In this document: one piece after another, positions 44,068-52,984 of the stretch | Layout of the letters: the number at the start of each line of letters is the position of its first letter | How positions within the stretch are numbered: the stretch's first letter is position 1 | Assembly: GCF_002028455.1 (NCBI RefSeq) | Contig: NZ_MWUM01000023.1 | Location: 18,573-82,572 of the forward strand | DNA from: Zoogloea sp. LCSB751 | GTDB taxonomy: Bacteria; Pseudomonadota; Gammaproteobacteria; Burkholderiales; Rhodocyclaceae | Direction: 5' to 3' | DNA length: 64,000 bases | Made by a program: the position numbers and the translations under genes | The notes under the pieces: generated by a model | Seen by the model: only the letters and a program-made list of their open reading frames with translations | Told to the model about the DNA's origin: nothing | The model's database searches: none

Positions 44068-44153
44068 GCGGAGAGAAGATATCTGGCCGGCGCAGTGGAA
44101 GCTGGGCGATAGTGCATGTTAGCTTCCGCCCCCCGTCACACCGTTCATCCGCC

Positions 44154-44792
44154 ATGGCCCCGTCCGCCGCCCTGCTGCCGCCCGTCGTCGACCAGCGCCT
44201 GCGCGACTTTGCCGGCGGCGCGCCGCTGCGCATCCGCCACCGGGGCGCCGGCGAGGCCGGCAGCGACGTGTATTGCCACGCGGTGGTGCGCGACACGGTG
44301 GCGGCGTCGGGCGGGCGCCAGTGTTTCGGCTGGCTGCACAGCCTGCCGGCCCACGCCGGGCCGCAGCAGGGCGCCCACGGCTTCACCTTCCATTCCGTAT
44401 GGCTGGCGCCGGGCGGGCAACTGGTGGACGTGGCGCCCCACGCCTTCTCGCGGGACGGCTGGAGCGTTTTCATCCCGGACCGCCGGCGACGTTACGACTT
44501 CACGCTAGACATAGGCTACAACGCGCTGGTCATCTATACCGACGCCCGCGTCAGCGACTACGCGCGCAAGCTCAGTGGCCTGCCGGTGGCGCCCGGCGAG
44601 CTGTACTGGACATCCCACCTCTACCTGTTGCCGGTGGCCACCTACGAGGGGCGCTTCCGCCGCGCGTCGCGCTACCTGGCCGAGATCGAGCAGCGCTACG
44701 GCCTGCGCAGCAACGGCAAGCGCCTCGTCGGGCTGGAAGGGCTGAACCGCAGCCAGCGCATCGAACTGGCCTTCAATTACGGCGTGTATTGA
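44154..44792 (+). CDS. Conserved hypothetical protein
   Basis: I do not recognise this 212-residue protein. It has no signal or membrane segment. Visible elements are CFGWLHSLP, TFHSVWLAPGGQLVDVAPH and a C-terminal GLNRSQRIELAFNYG. The Cys of the first, the His of the second and the Asp in LVDVAP appear in that order, reminiscent of cysteine-protease or transglutaminase-like folds, but this is a guess. The start at 44154 is the first ATG in frame that leaves the repeat cluster; an upstream frame start at 44112 is weaker. Confidence 0.6.
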   Translation: MAPSAALLPPVVDQRLRDFAGGAPLRIRHRGAGEAGSDVYCHAVVRDTVAASGGRQCFGWLHSLPAHAGPQQGAHGFTFHSVWLAPGGQLVDVAPHAFSRDGWSVFIPDRRRRYDFTLDIGYNALVIYTDARVSDYARKLSGLPVAPGELYWTSHLYLLPVATYEGRFRRASRYLAEIEQRYGLRSNGKRLVGLEGLNRSQRIELAFNYGVY

Positions 44793-44945
44793 GGCGGGCA
44801 AGCACTCAACCGATGGTCTGAAGGGCGACGCGGTTGACCTGGCGCAAACAAGGTCCGATTGCCATCGTTCCGACACCGTTCCGTTACCGCGCTGTCATCC
44901 GGCGTGGCCACAGTGCCCCCATCCAAACCACGTGAGGGCATCCAG

Positions 44946-45554
44946 ATGCATGATTTCCTTGAAAAACTGCGCACACTGCGGTGGGACGACCACCGTTACT
45001 ACCACCAGTGCCGGATCAACCAGACGCTGCACCTGATCAGCGCCTTCAGCTTCCTGTGCGCCTACGGCCTGCTCTTCGTCGATCCGGCCATGGCAGGCCT
45101 GGTGGGCTGGCTGGTCGGCATGGTGGCGCGCCAGTCGGGGCACATCTTCTTCGAGCCGCGGGAGTTCGACCGGGTGAACAACACCAGTTACGAACACAAG
45201 GAGTCGATCAAGGTCGGCTACAACATGCAGCGCAAGGGCGTGCTGATCGGTATCTGGCTGAGCATCCCGGTACTGCTCTACATCAATCCGACCCTGTTCG
45301 GGCTGTTCGACGCGCAGGCCGCCTTCCTGCACAAGCTCGGCCTGGTGTGGCTGGGGCTGGGCATCGGCGGACTCGTCTTCCGCACCGTGCATCTGTTCTT
45401 CCTGCGCAGCCCGGCCTGGGGCCTGGCCTGGGCCTGCAAGATCCTCACCGACCCCATCCACAACGTGGACATCTACTGGAAGTCGCCCGTATGGCTGCTG
45501 CGTGGCCAGCGCCTCGACCCGCTCGAGCACGATCTGGAAGAAGCGGCGGCCTGA
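44946..45554 (+). CDS. Conserved integral membrane protein
   Basis: A 202-residue membrane protein with four hydrophobic segments (LISAFSFLCAYGLLF, AGLVGWLVGMVA, VLIGIWLSIPVLLYI, GLVWLGLGIGGLVFRTVHLFF). Conserved-looking polar positions are SGHIFFEPREFDRVNN, HKESIKVGYN and DPIHNVDIYWKSP, which place several His and acidic residues near the membrane surface, as in metal-dependent membrane hydroxylases such as Mpo1-like proteins. The start at 44946 is preferred because the upstream extension has no membrane or signal character. The function is unknown. Confidence 0.7.
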   Translation: MHDFLEKLRTLRWDDHRYYHQCRINQTLHLISAFSFLCAYGLLFVDPAMAGLVGWLVGMVARQSGHIFFEPREFDRVNNTSYEHKESIKVGYNMQRKGVLIGIWLSIPVLLYINPTLFGLFDAQAAFLHKLGLVWLGLGIGGLVFRTVHLFFLRSPAWGLAWACKILTDPIHNVDIYWKSPVWLLRGQRLDPLEHDLEEAAA

Positions 45555-45568
45555 GCCGCCACCAGGGC

Positions 45569-45949
45569 TTAAACCACTTGTACCTCGATGCGCCGCGGCT
45601 GGGCGTGCTCGGCCTTGGGAATACGCAGGGTCAGCACGCCGTGTTCGAAGCTGGCTTTCACCTTGCCGGCGTCGAGCTCCTTCGACAGCGTGAATTGGCG
45701 GCGGTAGCGCGGCAGGCCCACTTCGGTGTGGGTCAGCTCCATGCCCTCCGGCGCGTCGAGCACCACTTCGCCGTCGATGGTCAGCACGTCGGCCTCCACG
45801 TGCAGGCTGAGGCGGTCCTTCGGCACGCCGGGCAGATCAGCGTATAGCGTGATGCCGCCGGCGTCCTCCACCACATCGACGGGGGGCAGCAGCGCCGCGT
45901 CCTCGCGGGTCGCATCGGCACTCTTGGGGGCTTGGTTGGTATCGCTCAT
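45569..45949 (-). CDS. Small heat-shock protein Hsp20
   Basis: A 126-residue alpha-crystallin-domain chaperone. The domain runs from VVEDAGGITLYADLPGVPKDRLSLHVEADVL to the conserved GVLTLRIPKAEHAQPRRIEVQ, and includes YRRQFTLSKELD. It binds unfolding proteins without ATP. It follows the second Hsp20 gene by 17 bases, so they form a two-gene operon and may build mixed oligomers. Confidence 0.93.
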   Translation of the reverse strand: MSDTNQAPKSADATREDAALLPPVDVVEDAGGITLYADLPGVPKDRLSLHVEADVLTIDGEVVLDAPEGMELTHTEVGLPRYRRQFTLSKELDAGKVKASFEHGVLTLRIPKAEHAQPRRIEVQVV

Positions 45950-45966
45950 GGTCGCTCCTCCGGGGC

Positions 45967-46398
45967 TTACTGGATGCTGATGCGGCGCGGCTGGGTTTCT
46001 TCACGGCGCTGCACGCTGACGTGCAGCACGCCGTCGCGGTACCTGGCGACGATGGAATTGGGGTCGATGTCGTCGGGCAGCGACACCACACGGCGGAAGC
46101 GCCCGGCGAAGCGTTCGCCGATATGTTCGGTGGCCTGCTCGGGCACCGCCGACCGCTGGCGCTCACCGGCGATGGTCAGGATGCCCTTCTCGAGCTGCAC
46201 GTCCAGCGTGGCCGGATCGAGGCCCGGCGCAAAGGCGTAGATCTCCACCGCATTCGGGGTGCCGCCCACGTTGAGGGCCGGATAGCCGCGCCTCTGGCCG
46301 CGGATGCTCGGGCCGGGTTCGACGGTCTGCTGCACGTCCCGCTGCAGCCGTTCGAGTTCGGCAAGCAGGTCGCGGGGGAACAGGGATCGGTAGTACAT
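45967..46398 (-). CDS. Small heat-shock protein Hsp20 (second copy)
   Basis: A 143-residue alpha-crystallin protein: AVEIYAFAPGLDPATLDVQLEKGILTIAG, RFRRVVSLPDDID and GVLHVSVQRREETQPRRISIQ. The start at 46398 has a perfect AGGAGG 7 bases upstream, whereas the longer frame does not. It shares the operon with the other Hsp20 and is divergent from an HtrA protease, giving a small protein-quality cluster. No sigma-32 or ROSE-type element stands out in the leader. Confidence 0.93.
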   Translation of the reverse strand: MYYRSLFPRDLLAELERLQRDVQQTVEPGPSIRGQRRGYPALNVGGTPNAVEIYAFAPGLDPATLDVQLEKGILTIAGERQRSAVPEQATEHIGERFAGRFRRVVSLPDDIDPNSIVARYRDGVLHVSVQRREETQPRRISIQ

Positions 46399-46582
46399 GC
46401 GTGCCTCCTGGAAAGTGGGGGAAAGGCGGCGCCGGGGCGCCCATGACCCCATAGCTGAGTGCGCGCTACCGCAATTTCAAGGCCTTGAAGTTCGTCTCCG
46501 CATCCCCCATCTTTCGCACAGGCGCGTGCGTGGCGGAGTGCTCCGCATGCGGCCCGACGGCCCCAGACGACAGGCAGCCCGC

Positions 46583-47734
46583 ATGCGCTACGACGACGAT
46601 CCCCTCCACCGGCAGCAACGCTTTGCGCAGCGCTGGCTCATCATCACCGCCTGCGTGGGCGCACTGATGCTGCTGTGGCATTTCCTGCCGGCGCTGGAGT
46701 CGGCCTTCAGCCCCCAGCAGGTCAGCGAGCGCACCGTAACACCGCGCGGCGACCTGGCCGCCGACGAGAAATCGACCATCGAGCTGTTCGAGCGCTCCCG
46801 CAATTCGGTGGTGTACATCACCACCTCGCAGCTGGTGCGCGACAACTGGACCCGCAACGTGATGTCGGTGCCGCGCGGCACCGGCTCGGGCTTCATCTGG
46901 GACGACGCGGGCCACGTGGTGACCAATTTCCACGTCATCCGCGGCGCCTCGCAGGCCACCGTGCGCCTCGCCGACGGGCGCGACTACCAGGCGGCGCTGG
47001 TCGGCGCCAGCCCGGCCCACGACATCGCGGTACTGCGCATCGGCGTCGGCTTCAAGCGCCCACCGCCGGTGCCGGTGGGCACCAGCGCGGACCTGAAGGT
47101 GGGGCAAAAGGTCTTCGCCATCGGCAATCCCTTCGGCCTGGACTGGACGCTGACCACCGGCATCGTGTCGGCGCTGGACCGCAGCCTGCAGGGCGACGAC
47201 GAGGGCCCGCCGATCGAGCATCTGATCCAGACCGATGCGGCGATCAACCCCGGCAACTCCGGCGGCCCGCTGCTCGACTCGGCCGGCCGCCTGATCGGCA
47301 TCAACACGGCGATCTACAGCCCGTCCGGCACCTCGGCCGGCATCGGCTTCTCGATCCCGGTGGATACGGTGATGCGGGTGGTGCCGCAGCTGATCCACAG
47401 CGGCAAGTATCTGCGCCCGGCGCTGGGCGTGGAGCTGGACGAGGCGCTCAACCAGCGGCTCTCCCGCGGACTGGGCGTCGAAGGGGTGGTGATTCTGCGC
47501 GTGCCGCGCGGCTCGGCGGCCCACCAGGCCGGGCTGCGGGGCATCACGCAGAACCCGGACGGCAGCCTGGTGCCGGGCGACATCATCGTCACGGTGGCGG
47601 GCAAGCCGGTGGATTCGGTGTCCCGCCTGGCGGCGCGCCTCGACGACTTCAAGGTCGGCGACGAGGTGTCGATCGAGATCCTGCGCGGCAGGGAGCGCCA
47701 ATCGGTGAAGGTCACGCTGCAGCCGGGCAGCTGA
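46583..47734 (+). CDS. HtrA-family serine protease, DegS-like (one TM, one PDZ)
   Basis: A 383-residue membrane-anchored periplasmic protease. An N-terminal anchor (residues 18-38) replaces a cleavable signal. The catalytic triad is His117 (VVTNFHV), Asp147 (AHDIAVLRI) and Ser226 (NPGNSGGPL). A single PDZ domain fills residues 275-380 (GVVILRVPRGSAAHQAGL, GDIIVTVAGKPV). One PDZ plus an uncleaved anchor is the DegS layout, but no rseA or rpoE is adjacent, so it may instead be a general quality protease. The start at 46583 is chosen for the anchor; in-frame ATGs further upstream add basic residues only. Confidence 0.9.
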   Translation: MRYDDDPLHRQQRFAQRWLIITACVGALMLLWHFLPALESAFSPQQVSERTVTPRGDLAADEKSTIELFERSRNSVVYITTSQLVRDNWTRNVMSVPRGTGSGFIWDDAGHVVTNFHVIRGASQATVRLADGRDYQAALVGASPAHDIAVLRIGVGFKRPPPVPVGTSADLKVGQKVFAIGNPFGLDWTLTTGIVSALDRSLQGDDEGPPIEHLIQTDAAINPGNSGGPLLDSAGRLIGINTAIYSPSGTSAGIGFSIPVDTVMRVVPQLIHSGKYLRPALGVELDEALNQRLSRGLGVEGVVILRVPRGSAAHQAGLRGITQNPDGSLVPGDIIVTVAGKPVDSVSRLAARLDDFKVGDEVSIEILRGRERQSVKVTLQPGS

Positions 47735-47741
47735 GCGTCCA

Positions 47742-47767
47742 CAAAAAACGGGGGCCGCGGCCCCCGT
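47742..47767 (-). terminator. Terminator of the nitroreductase gene
   Basis: A perfect palindrome of 20 bases (ACGGGGGCCGC and complement) at 47748-47767, followed on the minus strand by a run of six T. It also lies 14 bases after the HtrA stop. Confidence 0.85.
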
Positions 47768-47772
47768 GTCGA

Positions 47773-48426
47773 TTACAGCTCGGTGAACAGCGCCCCGTCG
47801 GGCAGGCGCGACTTGGGCAGCTTGGCGTTGAAGTCGTCCGCGCCGCTGTAGCCGAGGGCCACCAGCACCACACCGGTAAGGCCGCGCTCGGTGAGGCCGA
47901 GGGCTTCGTCCAGCGCCTTGGCGTCGAAGCCCTCCATCGGACAGGCGTCGATGTCCAGCGCCGCGGCGCCGAGCAGCAGGGTGCCGAGGGCGATGTAGAC
48001 CTGGCGCTCGATCCAGCTGCGCTCGTCCTGCAGCTCGGTCTGGTGCAGGTTTACGTAGAAGCGCCGGCTCTTGTCCTGGTTGGCCTTGGCCTCGTCGGTG
48101 GCGAAACGGCCGTCGGCCTGCTCGGCGGCCAGCACCGCCGACAGGTGGGCGTCGTCCAGCGTGGTGCGGGCGCACAGCACCACCACGTGGGAGGCCTTGC
48201 GGACCTTCGGCTCGTTGTACGCGAAGCCGCCCTGGGTCGCCTGCGCGACGCGGGCCTTGGCCTCCGGCGTGGCGGCGATGACGAAATGCCAGGGCTGGGA
48301 ATTGACCGACGACGGGGCGTTGCGCAGCAGCACGCGCAGTTGCTCGACGAGGTTCTCGGGGATCTGGCGTTCGGCGTCGAAGGCCTTGGTGGTGTGACGG
48401 GTCTGGGTGATGCGGGCGATATCCAT
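47773..48426 (-). CDS. nfsB: NAD(P)H nitroreductase (NfsB-like)
   Basis: A 217-residue FMN enzyme of the length and layout of E. coli NfsB. FMN contacts are seen in RHTTKAFD, LLRNAPSSVNSQPWHF and GAAALDIDACPMEGFDAKALDE, and the end reads SRLPDGALFTEL. It reduces nitroaromatics and quinones in two-electron steps. The start at 48426 matches the family; the frame continues upstream without homology. It is single and has its own terminator. Confidence 0.9.
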   Translation of the reverse strand: MDIARITQTRHTTKAFDAERQIPENLVEQLRVLLRNAPSSVNSQPWHFVIAATPEAKARVAQATQGGFAYNEPKVRKASHVVVLCARTTLDDAHLSAVLAAEQADGRFATDEAKANQDKSRRFYVNLHQTELQDERSWIERQVYIALGTLLLGAAALDIDACPMEGFDAKALDEALGLTERGLTGVVLVALGYSGADDFNAKLPKSRLPDGALFTEL

Positions 48427-48664
48427 GAGGCGGGTGTCCTTGCTTTCTTGGGTGTTATGCAGCACGGCGGCTGTCGCATTGTAGAGGGCGGCACGCGGCG
48501 GAAGTTCATGGCGGATGTCGCTACAGCGCGCGAGCCGTAGGTTTTCCGCCGCCCGATTGTCATCGCCATGCAACCTCCGCTGCGCATGCTGGCAGCGGAG
48601 TCTGGAGGCGCGCCCGCCCAGACCGGGCGTGCCATTTCATGTGCCAAGCCGTGACGAGGTGACC

Positions 48665-48904
48665 ATGACGACCAAAGTCTATTGCTACCACTGCATGACC
48701 TACCACCGCCCCGAATCGATGCGCAAGATCAGGACCCGGACTGGAGAGCGCTGGCGCTGCATCCGTTCCATCGAGGCCGCGCAGAGCAGCACGGATGTAC
48801 GCGACGCCTTCGGCGAACGCCAGTCCGAACTGAACAAGGCCCGCGCCCGCGCAGTCCAGGAAAGTGCACTACTCGGACGACGACTGGCGGAACTCACCTT
48901 GTAA
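48665..48904 (+). CDS. Small CxxC-containing protein of unknown function
   Basis: A 79-residue protein with a possible zinc site: CYHCMTYH near the N-terminus and RWRC at about residue 37. The C-terminal half is a charged helix (QSELNKARARAVQESALLGRRLAEL). GAGGTG precedes the ATG by 6 bases. The longer upstream frame (from 48515) has no support. Relatives are short, uncharacterised proteobacterial proteins. The function is unknown. Confidence 0.65.
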   Translation: MTTKVYCYHCMTYHRPESMRKIRTRTGERWRCIRSIEAAQSSTDVRDAFGERQSELNKARARAVQESALLGRRLAELTL

Positions 48905-49401
48905 GGCATTCGCAGCCCCTGCTCCGCACCGGGCCTCCTCTTCTGCCGGCATCCATTTCTCGTCGATGCCGGCAGTGATTTCCGCTTCACCCACCCCATG
49001 ACCTTATATTGCCTTCACGGCAAATGGCGCCATTTCCACTTTAATTCCATGTTCAACGGCTGCTGAATAAACATCAGACATGCTGGAATTGAGGCAGCCC
49101 ACACCTGCGCACGGCTGCATGAATGAACGGCGCAGCATTCATTCAACATCAACTTCACGCCATGTTTCGTTCATTTCCCGCCACATTCCAAGACACCGCC
49201 GGCAGGCCGCCAACCGGGGAGGGCGATTCATTACAAGACACTGTTCTAAAACAAAATTTTTTAATAAAACAAAAAAAACAAAGGCTGCAAAATCCTATTT
49301 GAAGGCCACACAGCCTGAATACCGGCCGCCTCCAATGGCATAGGCTTTGCTAAAAACGACGCTCTCGAACATTTATTTACATTTCGGAGCCTCGTTAATT
49401 C
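48905..49401. other. 497-base leader region of the large TonB receptor
   Basis: No gene is visible. An 11-bp hairpin (CTGCCGGCATC / GATGCCGGCAG, 48943-48975) follows the CxxC gene and may end it, though it lacks a T-run. From about 49230 the DNA is very AT-rich with long A tracts. A weak promoter (TTGCTA about 18 bases before an ATTTAT) lies near 49346-49375, just before the receptor start. Confidence 0.5.
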
Positions 49402-52257
49402 ATGAGCAAGCACAGGATTTCCCGACAGCACGGCCCTGCACCAATCAAGGGAAACCACACCGGATTCAGGCTTTCACCCATCGCAGCCCTTGTCGCCGGC
49501 ATGACCCTGTTCTCGGCGCTGCCGGTGCAGGCCCAGTCCCTGACTGATGTCCAGGCAGAAAACAAGCGTCTCGCCGCCGAAAACGAACGCCTGCGTCAGG
49601 CCCTCGAACAACAGAAACAACAGGCCACCGGCAGCGCTCCTGCGACACCGGCAGCCCGTCCGGCAGCCGCCGTCGAATCCGCCAGCGCCCCGCAGATCCC
49701 GGTGGCCCCCAACAAGGGCGACGCGCTGCTGCTCGAAGCCGTGTCGGTAAAGAACGCCAAGCTGAAGGAAATCCCCAAGTCCGTCTCGGTGGTCACCGGC
49801 GAAGAGCTGGAAAAATTCCACGTCAATAATTTCCGCGACATCGTCAACCGCGTCGGCAATGTGCGGACGTCCTGGCAGAACCCCAACACCGCGTCGATCT
49901 TCATCCGCGGCGTAGGCTGGGCGGCCGGTGCCGGCGTGCTGGAGCCCAGCGTCGGCGTCAACGTGGATGGCGTGAGCTATGGCATCAGCTCGATCACCGC
50001 CCTCAGCAACTTCCTCGACATCGAATCGGTGGACGTCACCCGCGGCCCCACCGGCGTGGATGGCGGTCGGTCCTCCAACGTCGGCCGGGTGTCGATCAAT
50101 ACCCGCAAGCCGAGCTTCGCGCCGGAGGCCCGCGCCTCGATCACCTATGGCGAGCTGAACACCGCCATCGCCACCGCGGTGATCGGCGGCGCGATCCAGG
50201 ACGACGTGCTGGCCTACCGCCTGACCGTCAACCGGGAAACCGCCGAAGGCCCTTACGACAACAAGAACGACAGCCACTTCTCGTGGCGCAACACCGATCG
50301 CACCAACATCCGCACCCAGTTCCTGCTGACCCCCAACAAGGACCTGGAAGCCCGCCTGTCGCTGGACTTCACGCCCAAGGGCCGCGAGATCTGCGAAAAC
50401 TGCTTCGCCTTCCGCCTGAAGACTCCGGCCAACTATGATCGCCTCAACGCCGCCGGCCAGCCGATCGCGGTGAACTACGCGGAGGACAATTTCGGCAAGA
50501 TCAACCGGCGCTGGTTCGGCCAGAAGACCGACTACACGGTGGGCGACTACTACGCCAAGGAAATCAACACCCTCGGCGAGTATCCCAACACCTACGCCAC
50601 CAAGGGCGTGACCGCCGACGTGAAGTACAAGCTCAACGACGCGAACACGCTGACCTTCATCACCGGCTACCGGGATTACGACTTCTCCCAGGGCGCCGGC
50701 ACCCACACCCAGTTCGAATGGCTGCGCGCACCGCGCGGCACCCAGACCGAGTACAAGCAGCTGAGCCAGGAGATCAAGCTCGACAGCAAGCTCAGCGACA
50801 CGCTGCGCTATCAGGGCGGCCTGTACTTCTTCCAGAGCCAGTTCCCCAACACCAGCCAGACCGAGCGCTACGGCTCCGACGGCGGCGCCTGGTACGCCAA
50901 CGCGGCCCAGTACGCGCTGCTCGACCCGGTCAATCCGCTGCTGCCCAACGCCACCGACTCCGCCGGCCGCGCGCTGCTGCTCAACTCCCTCGACGGCCTG
51001 ATCACCAAGGTCCGCAACCGCCTCGACAACAAGACCCAGGCCGCCTACTCCAACCTGATCTGGGACGCCACCAAAGAGCTGACCCTCAGCGCCGGCCTGC
51101 GCCTCAGCCGCGAGTCGCGCAAGAGCTCCAGCAGCAGCTACATCGAGTCGAACGGCTTCGGCGCCGAGCTCAACCCGGCCTCGGTCAACAACGTGCAGCT
51201 CAACGGCTTCGCCAACAACGCCAACGGTGTGCTCGCCGCCTCCAACAACGCTGCCCAGCTGGCCCTGGCCGACCTGGTGGCGCAGAAGTACTTCGGCGTC
51301 GCCACTTACGGCGCCCTGTCGGTAGACCAGAAGAAGCAGGTCGCCGCCGCCAAGGCGATCCGGGCCGGACGCATCGGCTCGCTGTACCAGAACACGATCG
51401 CCCAGTCCTACCTGGAAACCCTGCCGACCATCGAGCTGGGCTCCACCTACCGCTTCAACAATGCCCACACCGGCTTCGCCACCTGGAAACATGGTGAGAA
51501 GGCCGGCGTGTCGCAGATCGTCGGCGGCACCGTGCTGGGCGGCAAATCGGTGCCGACGGATACGGAAAAGACCGATGCCTATGAACTGGGCCTGAAGTCC
51601 TTCTTCCTGAACAAGACCCTGTCGGTGACCAGCGCGCTGTTCCTGCAGAACATCCGCAACTACATCCAGCCGGTGTACGTCTTCGACGAAGTGCAGACCC
51701 GCCTCAACAACAATGGTCTGCCCGCCTACCTGTCGGCCCTCGGCAACGTGCCGAAGGTGCAGACCAAGGGTCTGGAGCTGGACGTGGTGTACTCGGGCCT
51801 GCCCTACACCACGCTGCGCTTCGCCGGCGCCTACACGGACGCCCGCTACAAGGACTTCAAGTTCGCCGCCAACCCGGGCGAACTGGGCGGTGATCCGAGC
51901 CAGCCCTACTTCGATGCCAGCGGCAAAACCCTGGCCGGCGCACCGAAGTTCAGCGGCAACCTGTTCGGCGACTTCTCCTATCCGATCCTCGGCAACAAGG
52001 TCTTCCACACCAACCTCAACTACAACTTCCAGAGCAGCTATTACGCTGATCCGACCTTGTCCCGCTACTCCAAGACCAAGAGCTTCGGCGTGGCGGACCT
52101 GGCCATCGGCGTTGGCCGCCAGGACAACAAGTTCGACGTGAGCTTCGTGGTGAAGAACCTCTTCAACGAGGACACCAGCCTGCAGCCGACCTGGAACAGC
52201 TACAAGCCGGGCATCCCGCGCTGGTTCGGCGTCACCATCAGCGCCTCGCTGTACTGA
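49402..52257 (+). CDS. Large TonB-dependent receptor with periplasmic coiled coil
   Basis: A 951-residue outer-membrane receptor. It has an extended signal region of about 45 residues ending VQAQS. Residues 49-74 form a short charged coiled coil (ENKRLAAENERLRQALEQQ) before the plug, an uncommon insertion. The plug (about 110-235) has KEIPKSVSVVTGEELEKFHVNNFRDIVNRVGNV and VDVTRGPTGVDGG; the barrel ends in WFGVTISASLY with the expected terminal aromatic. Receptors of this branch often carry organic substrates rather than iron, and no Fur-like box stands out. CGGAG lies about 16 bases upstream. It heads a region of oxidative and unknown secreted proteins. Confidence 0.93.
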   Translation: MSKHRISRQHGPAPIKGNHTGFRLSPIAALVAGMTLFSALPVQAQSLTDVQAENKRLAAENERLRQALEQQKQQATGSAPATPAARPAAAVESASAPQIPVAPNKGDALLLEAVSVKNAKLKEIPKSVSVVTGEELEKFHVNNFRDIVNRVGNVRTSWQNPNTASIFIRGVGWAAGAGVLEPSVGVNVDGVSYGISSITALSNFLDIESVDVTRGPTGVDGGRSSNVGRVSINTRKPSFAPEARASITYGELNTAIATAVIGGAIQDDVLAYRLTVNRETAEGPYDNKNDSHFSWRNTDRTNIRTQFLLTPNKDLEARLSLDFTPKGREICENCFAFRLKTPANYDRLNAAGQPIAVNYAEDNFGKINRRWFGQKTDYTVGDYYAKEINTLGEYPNTYATKGVTADVKYKLNDANTLTFITGYRDYDFSQGAGTHTQFEWLRAPRGTQTEYKQLSQEIKLDSKLSDTLRYQGGLYFFQSQFPNTSQTERYGSDGGAWYANAAQYALLDPVNPLLPNATDSAGRALLLNSLDGLITKVRNRLDNKTQAAYSNLIWDATKELTLSAGLRLSRESRKSSSSSYIESNGFGAELNPASVNNVQLNGFANNANGVLAASNNAAQLALADLVAQKYFGVATYGALSVDQKKQVAAAKAIRAGRIGSLYQNTIAQSYLETLPTIELGSTYRFNNAHTGFATWKHGEKAGVSQIVGGTVLGGKSVPTDTEKTDAYELGLKSFFLNKTLSVTSALFLQNIRNYIQPVYVFDEVQTRLNNNGLPAYLSALGNVPKVQTKGLELDVVYSGLPYTTLRFAGAYTDARYKDFKFAANPGELGGDPSQPYFDASGKTLAGAPKFSGNLFGDFSYPILGNKVFHTNLNYNFQSSYYADPTLSRYSKTKSFGVADLAIGVGRQDNKFDVSFVVKNLFNEDTSLQPTWNSYKPGIPRWFGVTISASLY

Positions 52258-52273
52258 CCCATCCGTCCCGTCG

Positions 52274-52304
52274 CCCCTCTTCCCCACGGAAGAGGGGCTT
52301 TTTC
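52274..52304 (+). terminator. Terminator of the TonB receptor gene
   Basis: A perfect 10-bp stem (CCCCTCTTCC / GGAAGAGGGG), loop CCAC, followed by CTTTTTCC. It ends 12 bases before the next start codon. Confidence 0.9.
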
Positions 52305-52316
52305 CGTTCTGCACCG

Positions 52317-52724
52317 ATGCCCAGCACTCGCCTCCTGATGATTGTTGCCGCCCTGAGCACCGCTCCGGCCTATGCCGGACCGATCGAAAGCGGCATCTGG
52401 TCCCATGCCTGCGGCACGCCCCCAAGCGTTCGCCATCTCGACCTGTCGTCCCGCCAGGCCTACGAGGCCAGCATCGATCCGGTGCTGGCCTATCGCCAGG
52501 CCCAGCAGGACTACCTTGCCTGTCTGCAGCGCCAAGGCAGCGAAGACATCCGGACCGTCCGGCAGACGATCAGCACCTACATCAAGGCCGAAGTGGACAT
52601 CGCCAACGCCGCCAATGCCCGCAGCGACGACGCGGTACGCAGCGCCGAGCAGCGCTTCTCCGGCCCCGGCAGCGTCAGCCTCAAGCCGCCTGCCACCGGC
52701 GTCCTCGGCTGCTGCAACCGCTGA
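52317..52724 (+). CDS. Secreted protein of unknown function
   Basis: A 135-residue protein with a Sec signal (LLMIVAALSTAPAYA). The mature part is mostly helical (SRQAYEASIDPVLAYRQAQQDYLACLQRQG) with four cysteines, two of them adjacent near the end (GCC). I recognise no family. It follows the receptor terminator and so probably has its own promoter. The 260 bases between it and the DUF6152 gene hold only a possible promoter region. Confidence 0.6.
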   Translation: MPSTRLLMIVAALSTAPAYAGPIESGIWSHACGTPPSVRHLDLSSRQAYEASIDPVLAYRQAQQDYLACLQRQGSEDIRTVRQTISTYIKAEVDIANAANARSDDAVRSAEQRFSGPGSVSLKPPATGVLGCCNR

Positions 52725-52984
52725 ACGCCGCAGCGCACAGGTGTTGAAATCCGCAACCAGAAGATGCCGTCGTGCTTGGCTGGCAACAGTTCCACCGCAG
52801 CCCCATTCATTACAGATACCCCCCGCACCCCGATCCGGCCCACTAAGGGACTGACCTAAAAACACTTTTCACAAAGATCGTGCCATCCGGCGCTCTGCCC
52901 CGCGCAGGGCAACCTGCGCTCCGGGATGGCCCGGTACTTGCGAGCCACGGGGGTGCTCCCCTCGTTTCACTCTTGGAGAAACCC

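Noticed and set aside
43838..44122. Coding potential of the GTGCAC cluster (charged frames on both strands)
   Set aside because: Both strands give similar Glu/Arg/His-rich peptides because the repeats are self-complementary; no ribosome site or homology supports either.
49474..52425. A 983-codon frame antisense to the large TonB receptor
   Set aside because: Same reason: a composition shadow of a well-supported receptor gene.
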